Assembly: GCA_009780485.1 (NCBI GenBank)
Contig: WQZZ01000011.1
Span: 1-34,400, forward strand
Origin: Defluviitaleaceae bacterium
Lineage (GTDB): Bacteria > Bacillota > Clostridia > Lachnospirales > WRAX01
DNA: 34,400 bases
Direction: 5' to 3'
Of the stretch, positions 8,274 through 16,064 are shown piece after piece. Each line of letters opens with the position of its first letter. Positions within the stretch are counted from its first letter, which is position 1. The notes below the pieces were generated by a model. It searched no databases and was not told the DNA's origin. It saw nothing but the letters and a program-made list of their open reading frames with translations. The position numbers were made by a program, and so were the translations under genes.

Positions 8274-9398
8274 TTATTTTCTATCTCTTTGCACAAAAAT
8301 TGGCAGTTTAATTTGCCCGTTGCTTTCGCTGTCACTCCTATCAGATGCAGAAACGGGAGCGGATGCAGAATTTACAGGATCTGAAACCTCTGGCTTAATT
8401 TGCGGTACACGAACAGCACCAGAAGGCTCCTCAAATGCGGTTGCAACTACGGTTATAATAACTTGGTCTTTCAAATCTTCGTTTATTGATGTACCGTAGA
8501 TGATGTTGTCGTCTGCTACACCAGTGCTTTCTTGTATAAAGCTTGCCGCCGCTGTAACTTCGTGCAATCCAAGGTCGGCAGCCCCTGTAATATTAAGCAA
8601 AATAGAACCTGCACCTTGGATGGACGTTTCCAACATAGGGCTGTTGATAGCATTTTCTGCCGCAATCATAGCACGGTTTTTGCCACTGGCAGAACCAATG
8701 CCAATATAACCCAGACCTTTGTTTTGCATGATGGTCTTAACATCGGCAAAGTCCAGGTTAATATCACCAGGATGGGAAATTAGGGTAGAAATACCCTGCA
8801 CGCTCTGGGTCAGCACCTCGTCAGCCTTTTTTAGGGCATCCTTAAAGGTTACGGATTCGTCCAAAACCTCCATTAAACGCTCGTTAGGAATGGTTAAAAG
8901 GGTGTCTACGTGCTGACGCAATTCCTCAATGCCCTCATTGGCGTTAGACATGCGTTTTTTGCCCTCAAAAGCAAAGGGTTTTGTGACGATACCCACAGTT
9001 AAAATCCCCAAATCCTTAGCAAGTCCTGCAATTATCGGGGCAGCACCTGTACCTGTGCCACCACCCATGCCACAGGTCACAAATAACATATTGGAGTCCC
9101 CAATGGCTTTTAGGATTTGGTCACGACTTTCCTCGGCAGCTTTTGCACCTACCATAGGTACTCCACCCGCTCCAAGACCAGCGGTTAGCTTTTCACCCAG
9201 CTGTATACGAATTGAAGCCTTGGAGCGGTGCAAGGCTTGTGCGTCGGTGTTAACGGCAATAAAATCAATACCTTCCACACCATCTTCTATCATCCTATCA
9301 ACAGCATTGTTGCCACCACCACCAACGCCAATAACACGTATTTTAGCTTTCTGACCAAAAGCAGCCATATCAATGACGTCCTTATCAATATTTACCAT
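8274..9398 (-). CDS. ftsZ: Cell division protein FtsZ
   Basis: Tubulin-like GTPase (374 aa) that polymerises into the Z ring at midcell. It shows the nucleotide-binding GVGGGGNNAVDRM, the tubulin signature GMGGGTGTGAAP, the T7/synergy loop region GDINLDFADVKTIM, a variable linker (about residues 320-360) and the C-terminal peptide IKLPIFVQRDRK that binds FtsA/SepF-type partners. The start at ATG 9398 (MVNIDKD) has GGGGAGG about 8 nt upstream; the ATG at 9437 would give a non-family extension. It follows divIB with an 87-nt gap that contains TATAAT without a clear -35, so a secondary promoter is possible. Confidence 0.97.
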   Translation of the reverse strand: MVNIDKDVIDMAAFGQKAKIRVIGVGGGGNNAVDRMIEDGVEGIDFIAVNTDAQALHRSKASIRIQLGEKLTAGLGAGGVPMVGAKAAEESRDQILKAIGDSNMLFVTCGMGGGTGTGAAPIIAGLAKDLGILTVGIVTKPFAFEGKKRMSNANEGIEELRQHVDTLLTIPNERLMEVLDESVTFKDALKKADEVLTQSVQGISTLISHPGDINLDFADVKTIMQNKGLGYIGIGSASGKNRAMIAAENAINSPMLETSIQGAGSILLNITGAADLGLHEVTAAASFIQESTGVADDNIIYGTSINEDLKDQVIITVVATAFEEPSGAVRVPQIKPEVSDPVNSASAPVSASDRSDSESNGQIKLPIFVQRDRK

Positions 9399-9485
9399 TG
9401 TGGTTTCCTCCCCTTTGAAGGCGTTCCAACCAACCAAGAAAATCAGTAGGTACGTCCTTGAAATTTGTCTAAAGTATTATATCTA

Positions 9486-10205
9486 TTATCTTTGAGTGAA
9501 ATGCAAACGTGGGTGACTTGGATTTGAAATATTCAAAAAGCCCCTGTCCACGGGCGTGCTTTCTAAAATTCCGATTATGTAGCGGGTTTTGCGTTCCGCC
9601 TGATACAAACCACCAAATTCAATTTCAAAATTATCTTTGTGGATGATGATTTCACGTGGGTCTTGAAATTCCATTAAATTTGGAACAAAATCGTATATAG
9701 CAAAAATGCTTGTCAAATGTAGCATTTCAGCCAAGGATTCCGCTTCCAGATACCGCCCAGCCATGAAACTTTCCACGGTCATGCCTACAACCTTAGGAAG
9801 CTCTGGTTTTGGTAATGACACCGTTTCTAACACCATCCCAGTAGGGTCAACCAGCACATATCCACCAACAATCAAGCGGACATTTACAGCAGGTTGTCGC
9901 TCCACCACGCCAATCACCACACGGCGGGGAAATTGTCGCTCTACGCTAGCGGTTTGCACATAGGGCATCGCTTCTATCCAACCAGCGACACGGCTTGCGT
10001 TGAAAGCAAAGATGTTAGTCCCTACACTTAACTCGGTATGGATGTTTCTGGTAATTTCCAGCCCTGTCACAATTTGGTTGCCTTCAATATAAATTTGGTC
10101 AACCCTAAACAGGGGTGATAAAAGTACCCCCAACGCCGCTAAAATCAACACTGCCACGGTGGCGATAAATCTAAAAGAAAGTCTTTTCTTTACCTTTCTT
10201 TCCAT
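9486..10205 (-). CDS. divIB: Cell division protein DivIB/FtsQ
   Basis: Bitopic divisome protein (239 aa), which with DivIC/FtsB and FtsL controls septal peptidoglycan synthesis. A basic cytoplasmic N-terminus (MERKVKKRLS) and one TM helix (about residues 11-30) precede a POTRA domain beginning at FRVDQIYIEGNQIVTG (about 32-100). The FtsQ/DivIB beta domain follows (VVERQPAVNVR, GYVLVDPTGMVLE, to about residue 225). The start is supported by AGGGGTGG 6 nt upstream. Located between the malic enzyme gene and ftsZ on the same strand without an intervening terminator. Confidence 0.92.
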   Translation of the reverse strand: MERKVKKRLSFRFIATVAVLILAALGVLLSPLFRVDQIYIEGNQIVTGLEITRNIHTELSVGTNIFAFNASRVAGWIEAMPYVQTASVERQFPRRVVIGVVERQPAVNVRLIVGGYVLVDPTGMVLETVSLPKPELPKVVGMTVESFMAGRYLEAESLAEMLHLTSIFAIYDFVPNLMEFQDPREIIIHKDNFEIEFGGLYQAERKTRYIIGILESTPVDRGFLNISNPSHPRLHFTQR

Positions 10206-10232
10206 GTTCCACCCCTAAATATACTACATAAT

Positions 10233-11390
10233 TTATTTCTTGTCAAGGTTTTTCCAAGCATTTTCTACGGCTTTTGCAACAACTTTTGCCACACGTTTGT
10301 CAAGAGAAGATGGGATGATATATTCTGCCGTCAATTCGTTATCTTCCACAAGGCTTGAAATTGCGTAAGCGGCGGCGATGTTCATTTCTTGGGTGATATC
10401 CTTGGCACGTGCGTCCAATGCCCCACGGAAAATCCCAGGAAAAGCCGCAACATTGTTAATTTGGTTAGGGAAGTCAGAACGCCCTGTGGCAACCACAGCC
10501 GCACCAGCGGATTTAGCAATATCTGGCATAATTTCTGGCGTGGGATTGGCACAAGCAAAAATTATAGGGTCTTTTGCCATGGATTTTACCATGTCAGCAT
10601 TTAGGATGCCTGGGGCAGACACGCCAATAAACACGTCCATGCCAACCATGCCCTCTGCAAGCCCACCAACCACATTTCTCTTATTGGTTTTTTGTGCCAA
10701 GGCATTTAGTCGGTCGCTGGAATAGTCACCATCCCTAGTGATAAGCCCACGGGAGTTGGTGATGGTAATGTCTTCAAAACCATCTGCAAAAAGAAGTTCG
10801 GCAATGGCACAACCAGCCGCACCAGCCCCAGAAATGAGGATTTTAGCAGTTTTCTTATCCTTGCCTGTAAAACGTAATGCACCAATTAGCCCAGCCAGCG
10901 TTACCACTGCCGTACCATGTTGGTCGTCATGGAAAATCGGAATGTCGCATAATTCTTTTAACCTTGCCTCGATTTCAAAACAACGGGGTGCAGCTATGTC
11001 CTCAAGGTTAATTCCTCCAAAAGAACCCGCCAAAAGCGCCACCGTACGGGCAATTTCCTCGCTGTCTTTGCTTCTGATGCACAAAGGTATTGCGTCCACG
11101 TCACCAAAAGCCTTGAAGAGTGCCGCTTTGCCTTCCATTACAGGCATGGCGGCTTCTGGTCCAATGTCCCCCAGACCTAGCACCGCCGTGCCGTCTGTAA
11201 CCACCGCAACCGTGTTCCAGCGACGGGTTAAATCAAAACTCCGCTCTGGATTTTTCTCAATTTCAAGGCATGGTTCTGCTACCCCTGGCGTGTAGGCGAT
11301 TGCCAACTCCTCTGGTGTAGACACCCCCGAACGCACTGCAATCTCAATCTTACCCGCCCATTTTTCGTGCATTTCCATTGCTTTACTCAT
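10233..11390 (-). CDS. NAD(P)-dependent malic enzyme
   Basis: Oxidative decarboxylation of malate to pyruvate with NAD(P)H production in the cytoplasm. The 385-residue length fits the short bacterial form without a phosphotransacetylase domain. Visible: the catalytic Tyr33 in AIAYTPGVAEPC, the catalytic Lys88 in MEGKAALFKAFG, metal-binding acidic residues around NLEDIAAPRCFEIE and HDDQHGTAVV, and the Rossmann motif ISGAGAAGCAIAELL. GGGGG precedes the ATG by 7 nt. Its promoter is at 11434-11462, and no terminator separates it from divIB 27 nt downstream, so it seems to head the divIB-ftsZ transcription unit. NAD versus NADP preference is not decidable here. Confidence 0.95.
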   Translation of the reverse strand: MSKAMEMHEKWAGKIEIAVRSGVSTPEELAIAYTPGVAEPCLEIEKNPERSFDLTRRWNTVAVVTDGTAVLGLGDIGPEAAMPVMEGKAALFKAFGDVDAIPLCIRSKDSEEIARTVALLAGSFGGINLEDIAAPRCFEIEARLKELCDIPIFHDDQHGTAVVTLAGLIGALRFTGKDKKTAKILISGAGAAGCAIAELLFADGFEDITITNSRGLITRDGDYSSDRLNALAQKTNKRNVVGGLAEGMVGMDVFIGVSAPGILNADMVKSMAKDPIIFACANPTPEIMPDIAKSAGAAVVATGRSDFPNQINNVAAFPGIFRGALDARAKDITQEMNIAAAYAISSLVEDNELTAEYIIPSSLDKRVAKVVAKAVENAWKNLDKK

Positions 11391-11433
11391 ATTATCCCCC
11401 GTCCATTAAAGCTTTTATCTATGTATTTAATCA

Positions 11434-11462
11434 ATTATAACCTAACCCACCGTTGCTGGCAA
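11434..11462 (-). promoter_or_regulatory. Sigma-A promoter of the malic enzyme operon
   Basis: TTGCCA (11462-11457), 17-nt spacer, TATAAT (11439-11434) on the minus strand, 43 nt before the ATG at 11390. It is the only clear promoter in the gap after the nuclease gene. Confidence 0.8.
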
Positions 11463-11504
11463 GCGAAAATTATACAAACTTATATGAAATGCACCCCAAT
11501 TCAA

Positions 11505-12566
11505 TTAGTAATTAATGGTTTTTACATGAAAAGGAGCGAATTTAATTCCACTGCCCACATCCTCGAAAGCTATGTTATCGCATCTGATATGTAAATGAAA
11601 CTTTGGTGGACCACTTTTACGAAAACGCACTTGGTCTCTTGGTAGTGAGTTTGCAGGTATTTTGAAAATATGGATTTTACTATTTATTGGGTCTATTAGT
11701 AACAGCCACCAGTCCTCGTCAAGAAGCTCCACGGGTGGGTCGATGTTGTAAGTGTGACGATAATCTACCCTGTTAGCATATCGGGTTTTACCTGTGATAC
11801 TTACTCCGTTTTGTCTGCAAATTTCTATGGCTTGTGTTCTGCTTATTGTTTTGTTGTTGCCAACCACATTTGAGGTTGGTCGATAAACTGGACGATAGCT
11901 TGTGATTGGCGGGGGTGGTGTATCTTTTTGGGTTACTATAATCTTAAAATCATTTACAACTTCATCAAAATCAAAACCTGTAAATTTTTTAGAAAAATGG
12001 TTTCTAAGTAAATCAACAACTAGCTCAGATGTAATTTCTTGTTTTATTATAGCAATATTTTTGATGGATTGTGATTTTTGGTAGACGAATTCTTTAATGG
12101 TATCATAACTGAAGGTAGTTTTACTAAACATCTCCACAAACTTAACGCCATCAGAAACATCTTTGTCAAAAGATATTTCTGACCTATCTTGCTCATTGTC
12201 GGGTTTGGCGAAATCACAGGCGTAGACGTAAATTTTGTCACAAATCAAAACACCGATGTTATTGCCTGTCAATTTCATGTAACTGAACAATTGTTCTTCT
12301 GCACCCCTATCAAAAGGTGTGTTGTGGCGTTTTAATTCCACGACAAACAAATCCGTGCCACCACTTTTTATGATGATGTCAGCGGTGGCTCGGTCAGTAG
12401 AGCCAACTCGTAAGGTTCTTTGTCTGTCAATTTCCCCAGCCAAACTGCTGTAACCAAAAATTTCTGCAAAAATCTTCTCCCAAATGCCCTGTACCACAGC
12501 TTCCGTGGCATGAAGGTTCTTGTTATGCTGTTCTACAATCACATTCCATTTTTCTGCCGATGTCAT
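11505..12566 (-). CDS. Orphan HsdR-N-like PD-(D/E)XK nuclease-domain protein
   Basis: 353 residues. The N-terminal half looks like the nuclease domain of type I restriction HsdR subunits. It has Glu30 in a helix, Asp63 in TADIII, Glu77-x-Lys79 in FVVELKR, and the Q-x-x-x-Y motif Gln92-Tyr96 that follows the active site in RecB/HsdR-like nucleases. A proline-rich linker (DTPPPPITSYRP, about 215-226) leads to a C-terminal region of about 110 residues that I do not recognise, rich in Trp and His (DEDWWLLLIDP; KFHLHIRCDN). No helicase motor, methylase or specificity subunit is nearby. Starts 10 nt after the helicase stop with AGGGGTGG upstream, so probably co-transcribed with it. A defence or RNA/DNA repair role is speculation. 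Confidence 0.8.
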   Translation of the reverse strand: MTSAEKWNVIVEQHNKNLHATEAVVQGIWEKIFAEIFGYSSLAGEIDRQRTLRVGSTDRATADIIIKSGGTDLFVVELKRHNTPFDRGAEEQLFSYMKLTGNNIGVLICDKIYVYACDFAKPDNEQDRSEISFDKDVSDGVKFVEMFSKTTFSYDTIKEFVYQKSQSIKNIAIIKQEITSELVVDLLRNHFSKKFTGFDFDEVVNDFKIIVTQKDTPPPPITSYRPVYRPTSNVVGNNKTISRTQAIEICRQNGVSITGKTRYANRVDYRHTYNIDPPVELLDEDWWLLLIDPINSKIHIFKIPANSLPRDQVRFRKSGPPKFHLHIRCDNIAFEDVGSGIKFAPFHVKTINY

Positions 12567-12575
12567 GTGCCACCC

Positions 12576-14267
12576 CTATTTCTTAATATCCATCTTAACC
12601 TTCTCGATTTTCAATCGTCTGCCTTTCATCTTCAGTCCTGTAAGCTTTGAAATGATAATATCCGCCATATCCTTAGGTACTTCCACAAAAGAGTAACTTT
12701 CAAAAATCTCAATACTACGGATGGCTTTGCCTGGCATACCAGTTTCCCCAGCGATAGCACCTACGATATTACCCGCAAGAATTCTATCCTTCTTGCCCAC
12801 ATTAAGCATTAATCGCACACGTGGACCACGGGTGTTGACAAAAGTGCCGCCTTGGCTACCCGTCTTGGTTTTCTGACGGCTTCTCCAAATTCGCCCTTCC
12901 TCTTTTTTGATGCTGTCCTCGCCACCTGCGACATATTCCACATCGGAAGTATAAAGCATTTTCAAAAGCCCAGCGGCAACGTCCTCGACAGGGATGCCTT
13001 TTTCCATAAGGCTTGACACAATGCCCTTGTGCTTCTCCAACAAACCTTTTTCGATAGTTTGCTCAATGTCAATGGCAATGCGACCAGCACGGGCTTGCTC
13101 AACTTCTGCAAGGGTAGGTATTGGGGCAAGTTCTAATTTTTGCTTGGTAAACCGTTCCAAATCACGCAAGTTGGCAAATTCTTTATTGCCTGTGATAAGG
13201 GTTAGGGATGTACCAGAACGCCCTGCACGCCCAGTCCGTCCAATACGATGGACATAAAATTCCATATCCTGTGGCAAGTCAAAATTTATAACATATTCCA
13301 CATTATCAATATCAAGCCCACGTGCGGCAACGTCTGTGGCTATAAGTATATCAATTCTGCCCTTCTTAAAGCTTTCCATAACGGCATTTCGTGCAAACTG
13401 TTTCATATCACCATGAAGGGTTTCGGCAAAATACCCACGGTTGCGAAGTTTTTCAGAAAGTTCTTCCACCATTTTTTTGGTATTACAAAAAATCATGCTT
13501 CGCTTGGGGTTGTAGTAGTCGATGAGACGGCAAAGCACCTCCAACTTTGTTCCACGGGGAATGTCATACAAAAATTGCTTAATATTAGGCAAGACAAGCT
13601 CTTTCCGCACCACCTTGATGATAAGTGGGTCGGTTTGGTAGTTTTTAGTAATAGCCATAATCTCTGGGGACATGGTTGCAGAGAAAAGCAGGGTCTGACG
13701 CTGCTCTGGCACTTCTTTCAGCACTGTTTCAATGTCCTCCCTAAAGCCCATATTTAGCATCTCGTCCGCTTCGTCCAAAATAATCATTTGTAAATTGGCA
13801 AGTTTTAAGGTGCGACGACGCATATGGTCCATAATCCGCCCTGGTGTGCCAATGACTACCTCACAACCCCGTTTTAAGGCGTTTATCTGCAATTCAATGC
13901 TCTGTCCGCCATACACGCAAACAATGCCCACGCCCTGCTTGTATTTGGCAAAGTTACGCATTTGGGCGGCAACCTGTTGTGCAAGCTCACGTGTAGGACA
14001 CATTATAAGCACTTGTGTTTTACCACGTAAATCTGGGTTAATTTTTTCAATGGCTGGTATGCCAAATGCGGCGGTTTTGCCTGTTCCTGTCTGGGAATGT
14101 CCAATAACATCCCGCCCACTAAGAACGGCAGGGATGCCCTTTTCCTGTATATGGCTGGGAGTGGTAAAACCCATATCAGCCACTGCCCGCATAATTTCGT
14201 CCGATATGTTAAGGTCTGCAAATGTGACTTCTTCTGTGTTTTCTAAAAGACTTTTTTCTTCTGTCAT
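12576..14267 (-). CDS. DEAD-box ATP-dependent RNA helicase with DbpA-type RNA-binding domain
   Basis: 563 residues, start ATG 14267 (MTEEKS) with AGAGG upstream. All superfamily-2 motifs are visible: the Q-motif region (FADLNISDEIMRAV), motif I QTGTGKTAAF, Ia PTRELAQQ, Ib TPGRIMDH, II DEADEML, III SAT, V ATDVAARGLD, and VI HRIGRTGRAG. The C-terminal ~75 residues match the DbpA/CsdA RNA-binding fold (from VRLMLNVGKKDRI to the end, including SIEIFESYSFVEVPK). Family members remodel rRNA or mRNA during ribosome assembly and cold adaptation. CshA/DeaD-like naming is possible but I leave the symbol empty. Transcribed with the downstream nuclease gene. Confidence 0.95.
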   Translation of the reverse strand: MTEEKSLLENTEEVTFADLNISDEIMRAVADMGFTTPSHIQEKGIPAVLSGRDVIGHSQTGTGKTAAFGIPAIEKINPDLRGKTQVLIMCPTRELAQQVAAQMRNFAKYKQGVGIVCVYGGQSIELQINALKRGCEVVIGTPGRIMDHMRRRTLKLANLQMIILDEADEMLNMGFREDIETVLKEVPEQRQTLLFSATMSPEIMAITKNYQTDPLIIKVVRKELVLPNIKQFLYDIPRGTKLEVLCRLIDYYNPKRSMIFCNTKKMVEELSEKLRNRGYFAETLHGDMKQFARNAVMESFKKGRIDILIATDVAARGLDIDNVEYVINFDLPQDMEFYVHRIGRTGRAGRSGTSLTLITGNKEFANLRDLERFTKQKLELAPIPTLAEVEQARAGRIAIDIEQTIEKGLLEKHKGIVSSLMEKGIPVEDVAAGLLKMLYTSDVEYVAGGEDSIKKEEGRIWRSRQKTKTGSQGGTFVNTRGPRVRLMLNVGKKDRILAGNIVGAIAGETGMPGKAIRSIEIFESYSFVEVPKDMADIIISKLTGLKMKGRRLKIEKVKMDIKK

Positions 14268-14301
14268 GTTGTTTCCTCTTCTCATAATTTACTTTTGCCC
14301 A

Positions 14302-14330
14302 ATTATATCACAAAACAACTTGATTGGCAA
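14302..14330 (-). promoter_or_regulatory. Sigma-A promoter of the helicase-nuclease operon
   Basis: TTGCCA (14330-14325), 17-nt spacer, TATAAT (14307-14302) on the minus strand, 35 nt before the helicase ATG at 14267. It uses the same -35 hexamer as the malic enzyme promoter. Confidence 0.8.
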
Positions 14331-14365
14331 TAAAATAATCAAGAGTGATTTTAAGGAGCGTATTT

Positions 14366-14806
14366 ATGAAAAAAAGATACGGCGGTTATGCCAGCGATTT
14401 TGGCGGCAAACCCTTTGTTGTGGACATTGAAAAAGCAACCACAACCAACGACAGTTTCCGCACAGCCCTTTGGACTGGCACCCATCTACAACTAACGGTA
14501 ATGAGTATTCAACCTGGGGATGATGTTGGGTTGGAAGTTCATCCCGATGTAGACCAAATGTTGTGTTTACAGCAGGGTAGGGGACTTGCCCAAATGGGCA
14601 AAACCAAGGATGACCTTTCATTTCTTCAACCCGTCTTTGAAAATTCTGCTGTTTTTGTACCAGCTGGCACTTGGCATAATATACTAAACACAGGTAAAGT
14701 GCCTATGAAATTGTACTCTTTCTACGCACCACCAAACCATCCCGCAGGCACGGTTCACCAAACAAAAGAGGTTGCCGAAAAAGAAGAAGGTCATGGAGTT
14801 CACTAG
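14366..14806 (+). CDS. Cupin-domain protein
   Basis: 146 residues. The start at ATG 14366 (MKKRYGGY) is 7 nt after AAGGAG. It is a single small cupin barrel: motif 1 is GLEVHPDVDQMLCLQQGRGLAQMG (His and the Asp/Gln positions as candidate metal ligands), and motif 2 is PAGTWHNILNTG (His ligand). The C-terminal tail PPNHPAGTVHQTK is typical of mannose-6-phosphate isomerase-like cupins of unknown substrate. It is likely cytoplasmic. Divergent from the helicase and followed by a palindrome-overlapped promoter for the next gene, so the two plus-strand genes may be separately regulated. Confidence 0.88.
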   Translation: MKKRYGGYASDFGGKPFVVDIEKATTTNDSFRTALWTGTHLQLTVMSIQPGDDVGLEVHPDVDQMLCLQQGRGLAQMGKTKDDLSFLQPVFENSAVFVPAGTWHNILNTGKVPMKLYSFYAPPNHPAGTVHQTKEVAEKEEGHGVH

Positions 14807-14810
14807 ACCC

Positions 14811-14839
14811 TTGAAACATTGGGGTTTTTGTGGTATGAT
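14811..14839 (+). promoter_or_regulatory. Sigma-A promoter of the ywlG-like gene
   Basis: TTGAAA (14811-14816), 17-nt spacer, TATGAT (14834-14839). It begins 5 nt after the cupin stop. The -10 hexamer lies within the left arm of the palindrome 14828-14870. Confidence 0.65.
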
Positions 14840-14870
14840 TGCAAGTGTTCGATTTGCAATCATACCACAA
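14828..14870. promoter_or_regulatory. 17-bp perfect inverted repeat over the promoter (operator or 5'-UTR hairpin)
   Basis: Arms 14828-14844 (TTGTGGTATGATTGCAA) and 14854-14870 are exact complements around a 9-nt loop. The left arm contains the -10 box and the expected transcription start falls in the loop. No T tract follows the right arm, so a plain terminator for the cupin gene is less likely than an operator, though termination or RNA-stability roles stay open. Confidence 0.65.
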
Positions 14871-14893
14871 ATAATTTAATAGGAGAAAAAGAT

Positions 14894-15436
14894 ATGAATC
14901 TAACGGAAATTAAATCGCAAGTAGAGCAGGTTTTTAAGGAAACAATCGAAGCTGGCGAGCTTGAGCATGGCGATATCATTGTGCTGGGTTGCTCCAGTAG
15001 CGAAATTTTAGGAGAGCATATAGGCAAAGCAGGGAGTTCCGAAGTGGGACAAGCTGTAATTTCTGCCGTTATGGATATTACAAGCAGGCTAAATCTGCAC
15101 ATTGCCGTTCAATGTTGCGAGCATCTCAACCGTGCTTTGGTGGTGACAAAATCCTGTGCCGTTGTCTATAATCTTGAAGTTGTGCGGGTATGCCCAACGC
15201 CATCCGCTGGTGGGTCATGTGCGTCCGTGGCTTACGAAATGTTACCAAATGCTGTGGTGGTAGAACATATTAAGGCCCACGCAGCCGTTGACATTGGTGA
15301 CACCCATATAGGTATGCACGTGAAGTTTGTGCAAGTGCCTTTTCGTCCGACTATCAAAAGGGTCGGACAAGCCCATGTGACTGCTCTAACTTCCCGCCCG
15401 AAGCTAATTGGTGGCACACGAGCAAAGTATGATTAA
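14894..15436 (+). CDS. ywlG: YwlG/UPF0340 (TIGR01440) family protein
   Basis: 180 residues of the UPF0340 family (B. subtilis YwlG), whose biochemical function is not established. Family-typical stretches: GDIIVLGCSSSEILGEHIGKAGS near the N-terminus, the Cys-containing AVQCCEHLNRALV, and the C-terminal HIGMHVKFVQVPFRP plus LTSRPKLIGGTRAKYD. The start at ATG 14894 is 8 nt after AGGAG. In many Firmicutes ywlG lies near glyA/upp; that context is missing here and the gene stands behind its own palindrome-overlapped promoter. Confidence 0.92.
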   Translation: MNLTEIKSQVEQVFKETIEAGELEHGDIIVLGCSSSEILGEHIGKAGSSEVGQAVISAVMDITSRLNLHIAVQCCEHLNRALVVTKSCAVVYNLEVVRVCPTPSAGGSCASVAYEMLPNAVVVEHIKAHAAVDIGDTHIGMHVKFVQVPFRPTIKRVGQAHVTALTSRPKLIGGTRAKYD

Positions 15437-15481
15437 ATATGGCATCTTTCTTTGGTGTTGTACGTTATTGTCTGTGCAATT

Positions 15482-15506
15482 GGGACGACCAATGGTCGCC
15501 CCTACC
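15482..15506. repeat. Palindromic repeat, second copy of the CGCCCCTA family
   Basis: GGGACGACCA, one central base, TGGTCGCCCC, then TACC. It resembles the half-elements at 6755-6863 and the copy at 27696-27720. It lies in the 87-bp gap between the convergent ywlG and cdd stops, where it may act as a bidirectional transcription end. Confidence 0.65.
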
Positions 15507-15523
15507 GTGTTATTCAAAATGGG

Positions 15524-15946
15524 TTAGTTGGATAGGTTGTCTGGTCCAAAACCGTGGGGCAGTAATTCTGATAGGGTAAAAATGCGGTAATTTTGCGGGC
15601 TTTGAGCAATGATTATCTGGAAGCTTGGGGGGCAAAATTCCATTAGAACTTGGCGACACACTCCACATGGGAAACAGTCTTCTGCTGGTTGATTGTTGAC
15701 TGCACCGCCCACGACTGCAATGGCTGTAAAGTTGCGTACACCTTTTGACACAGCAACGGAAACAGCGGTGCGTTCGGCACAAATCCCTGGGGTAAATGCG
15801 GCGTTTTCGATGTTGCAACCTGCGTGGATGTCCCCCTTACCATCCAGCAAGGCGGCACCAACGGCAAAGTTGGAATAAGGCACATAAGCCATTTTGCGAG
15901 CTTGCATTGCAGTTTCAATTAAACTTTCAATAGTTTGATTATTCAT
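15524..15946 (-). CDS. cdd: Cytidine deaminase
   Basis: Zinc-dependent deamination of cytidine/deoxycytidine to uridine/deoxyuridine in pyrimidine salvage; cytoplasmic homotetramer in the ~135-aa class. This protein is 140 aa from ATG 15946 (MNNQT), with AAAGGA 8 nt upstream. Conserved features: the substrate motif YVPYSNFAVGAALL, NIENAAF, the catalytic C-A-E (GICAERTAV) and the zinc motif PCGVCRQ. A longer start at 15976 is unlikely because it overlaps the promoter. Divergent from minC, with overlapping promoters. Confidence 0.96.
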   Translation of the reverse strand: MNNQTIESLIETAMQARKMAYVPYSNFAVGAALLDGKGDIHAGCNIENAAFTPGICAERTAVSVAVSKGVRNFTAIAVVGGAVNNQPAEDCFPCGVCRQVLMEFCPPSFQIIIAQSPQNYRIFTLSELLPHGFGPDNLSN

Positions 15947-15977
15947 GTCTTTGTCCTTTCTGCGATGTTTTTTCATA

Positions 15978-16006
15978 ATTATACCATAAAAATCAAAAAA
16001 GTATAT
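15978..16006 (-). promoter_or_regulatory. Promoter of cdd with extended -10
   Basis: Minus strand ATGGTATAAT gives an extended -10 (hexamer 15983-15978). The -35 position at 17 nt is the weak ATATAC (16006-16001), which overlaps the -35 of the divergent minC promoter. Confidence 0.55.
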
Positions 16007-16032
16007 GACATTTTTACGACTTGGTGTATAAT
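16005..16032 (+). promoter_or_regulatory. Promoter of minCDE
   Basis: ATGACA (16005-16010), 16-nt spacer, TATAAT (16027-16032). It lies 32 nt before the minC ATG, which has GAGGT 6 nt upstream. Confidence 0.7.
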
Positions 16033-16064
16033 AGAAGATACGCTAATACTAAAGAGGTAGTTTA

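Noticed and set aside
11505-12566. Remnant of a complete type I restriction system
   Set aside because: No hsdM, hsdS or motor-domain fragments occur on either side, and the ORF is intact with a distinct C-terminal domain.
13248-13757. 169-codon plus-strand ORF within the helicase gene
   Set aside because: It is a frame shadow of the helicase coding strand, without a ribosome binding site or recognisable protein features. The same applies to the other long antisense frames over oppA, floA, ftsZ and the MATE gene.
14828-14870. Simple terminator of the cupin gene
   Set aside because: No T tract follows on the plus strand, and the left arm contains a well-spaced -10 box; kept as operator candidate instead, with termination left open.
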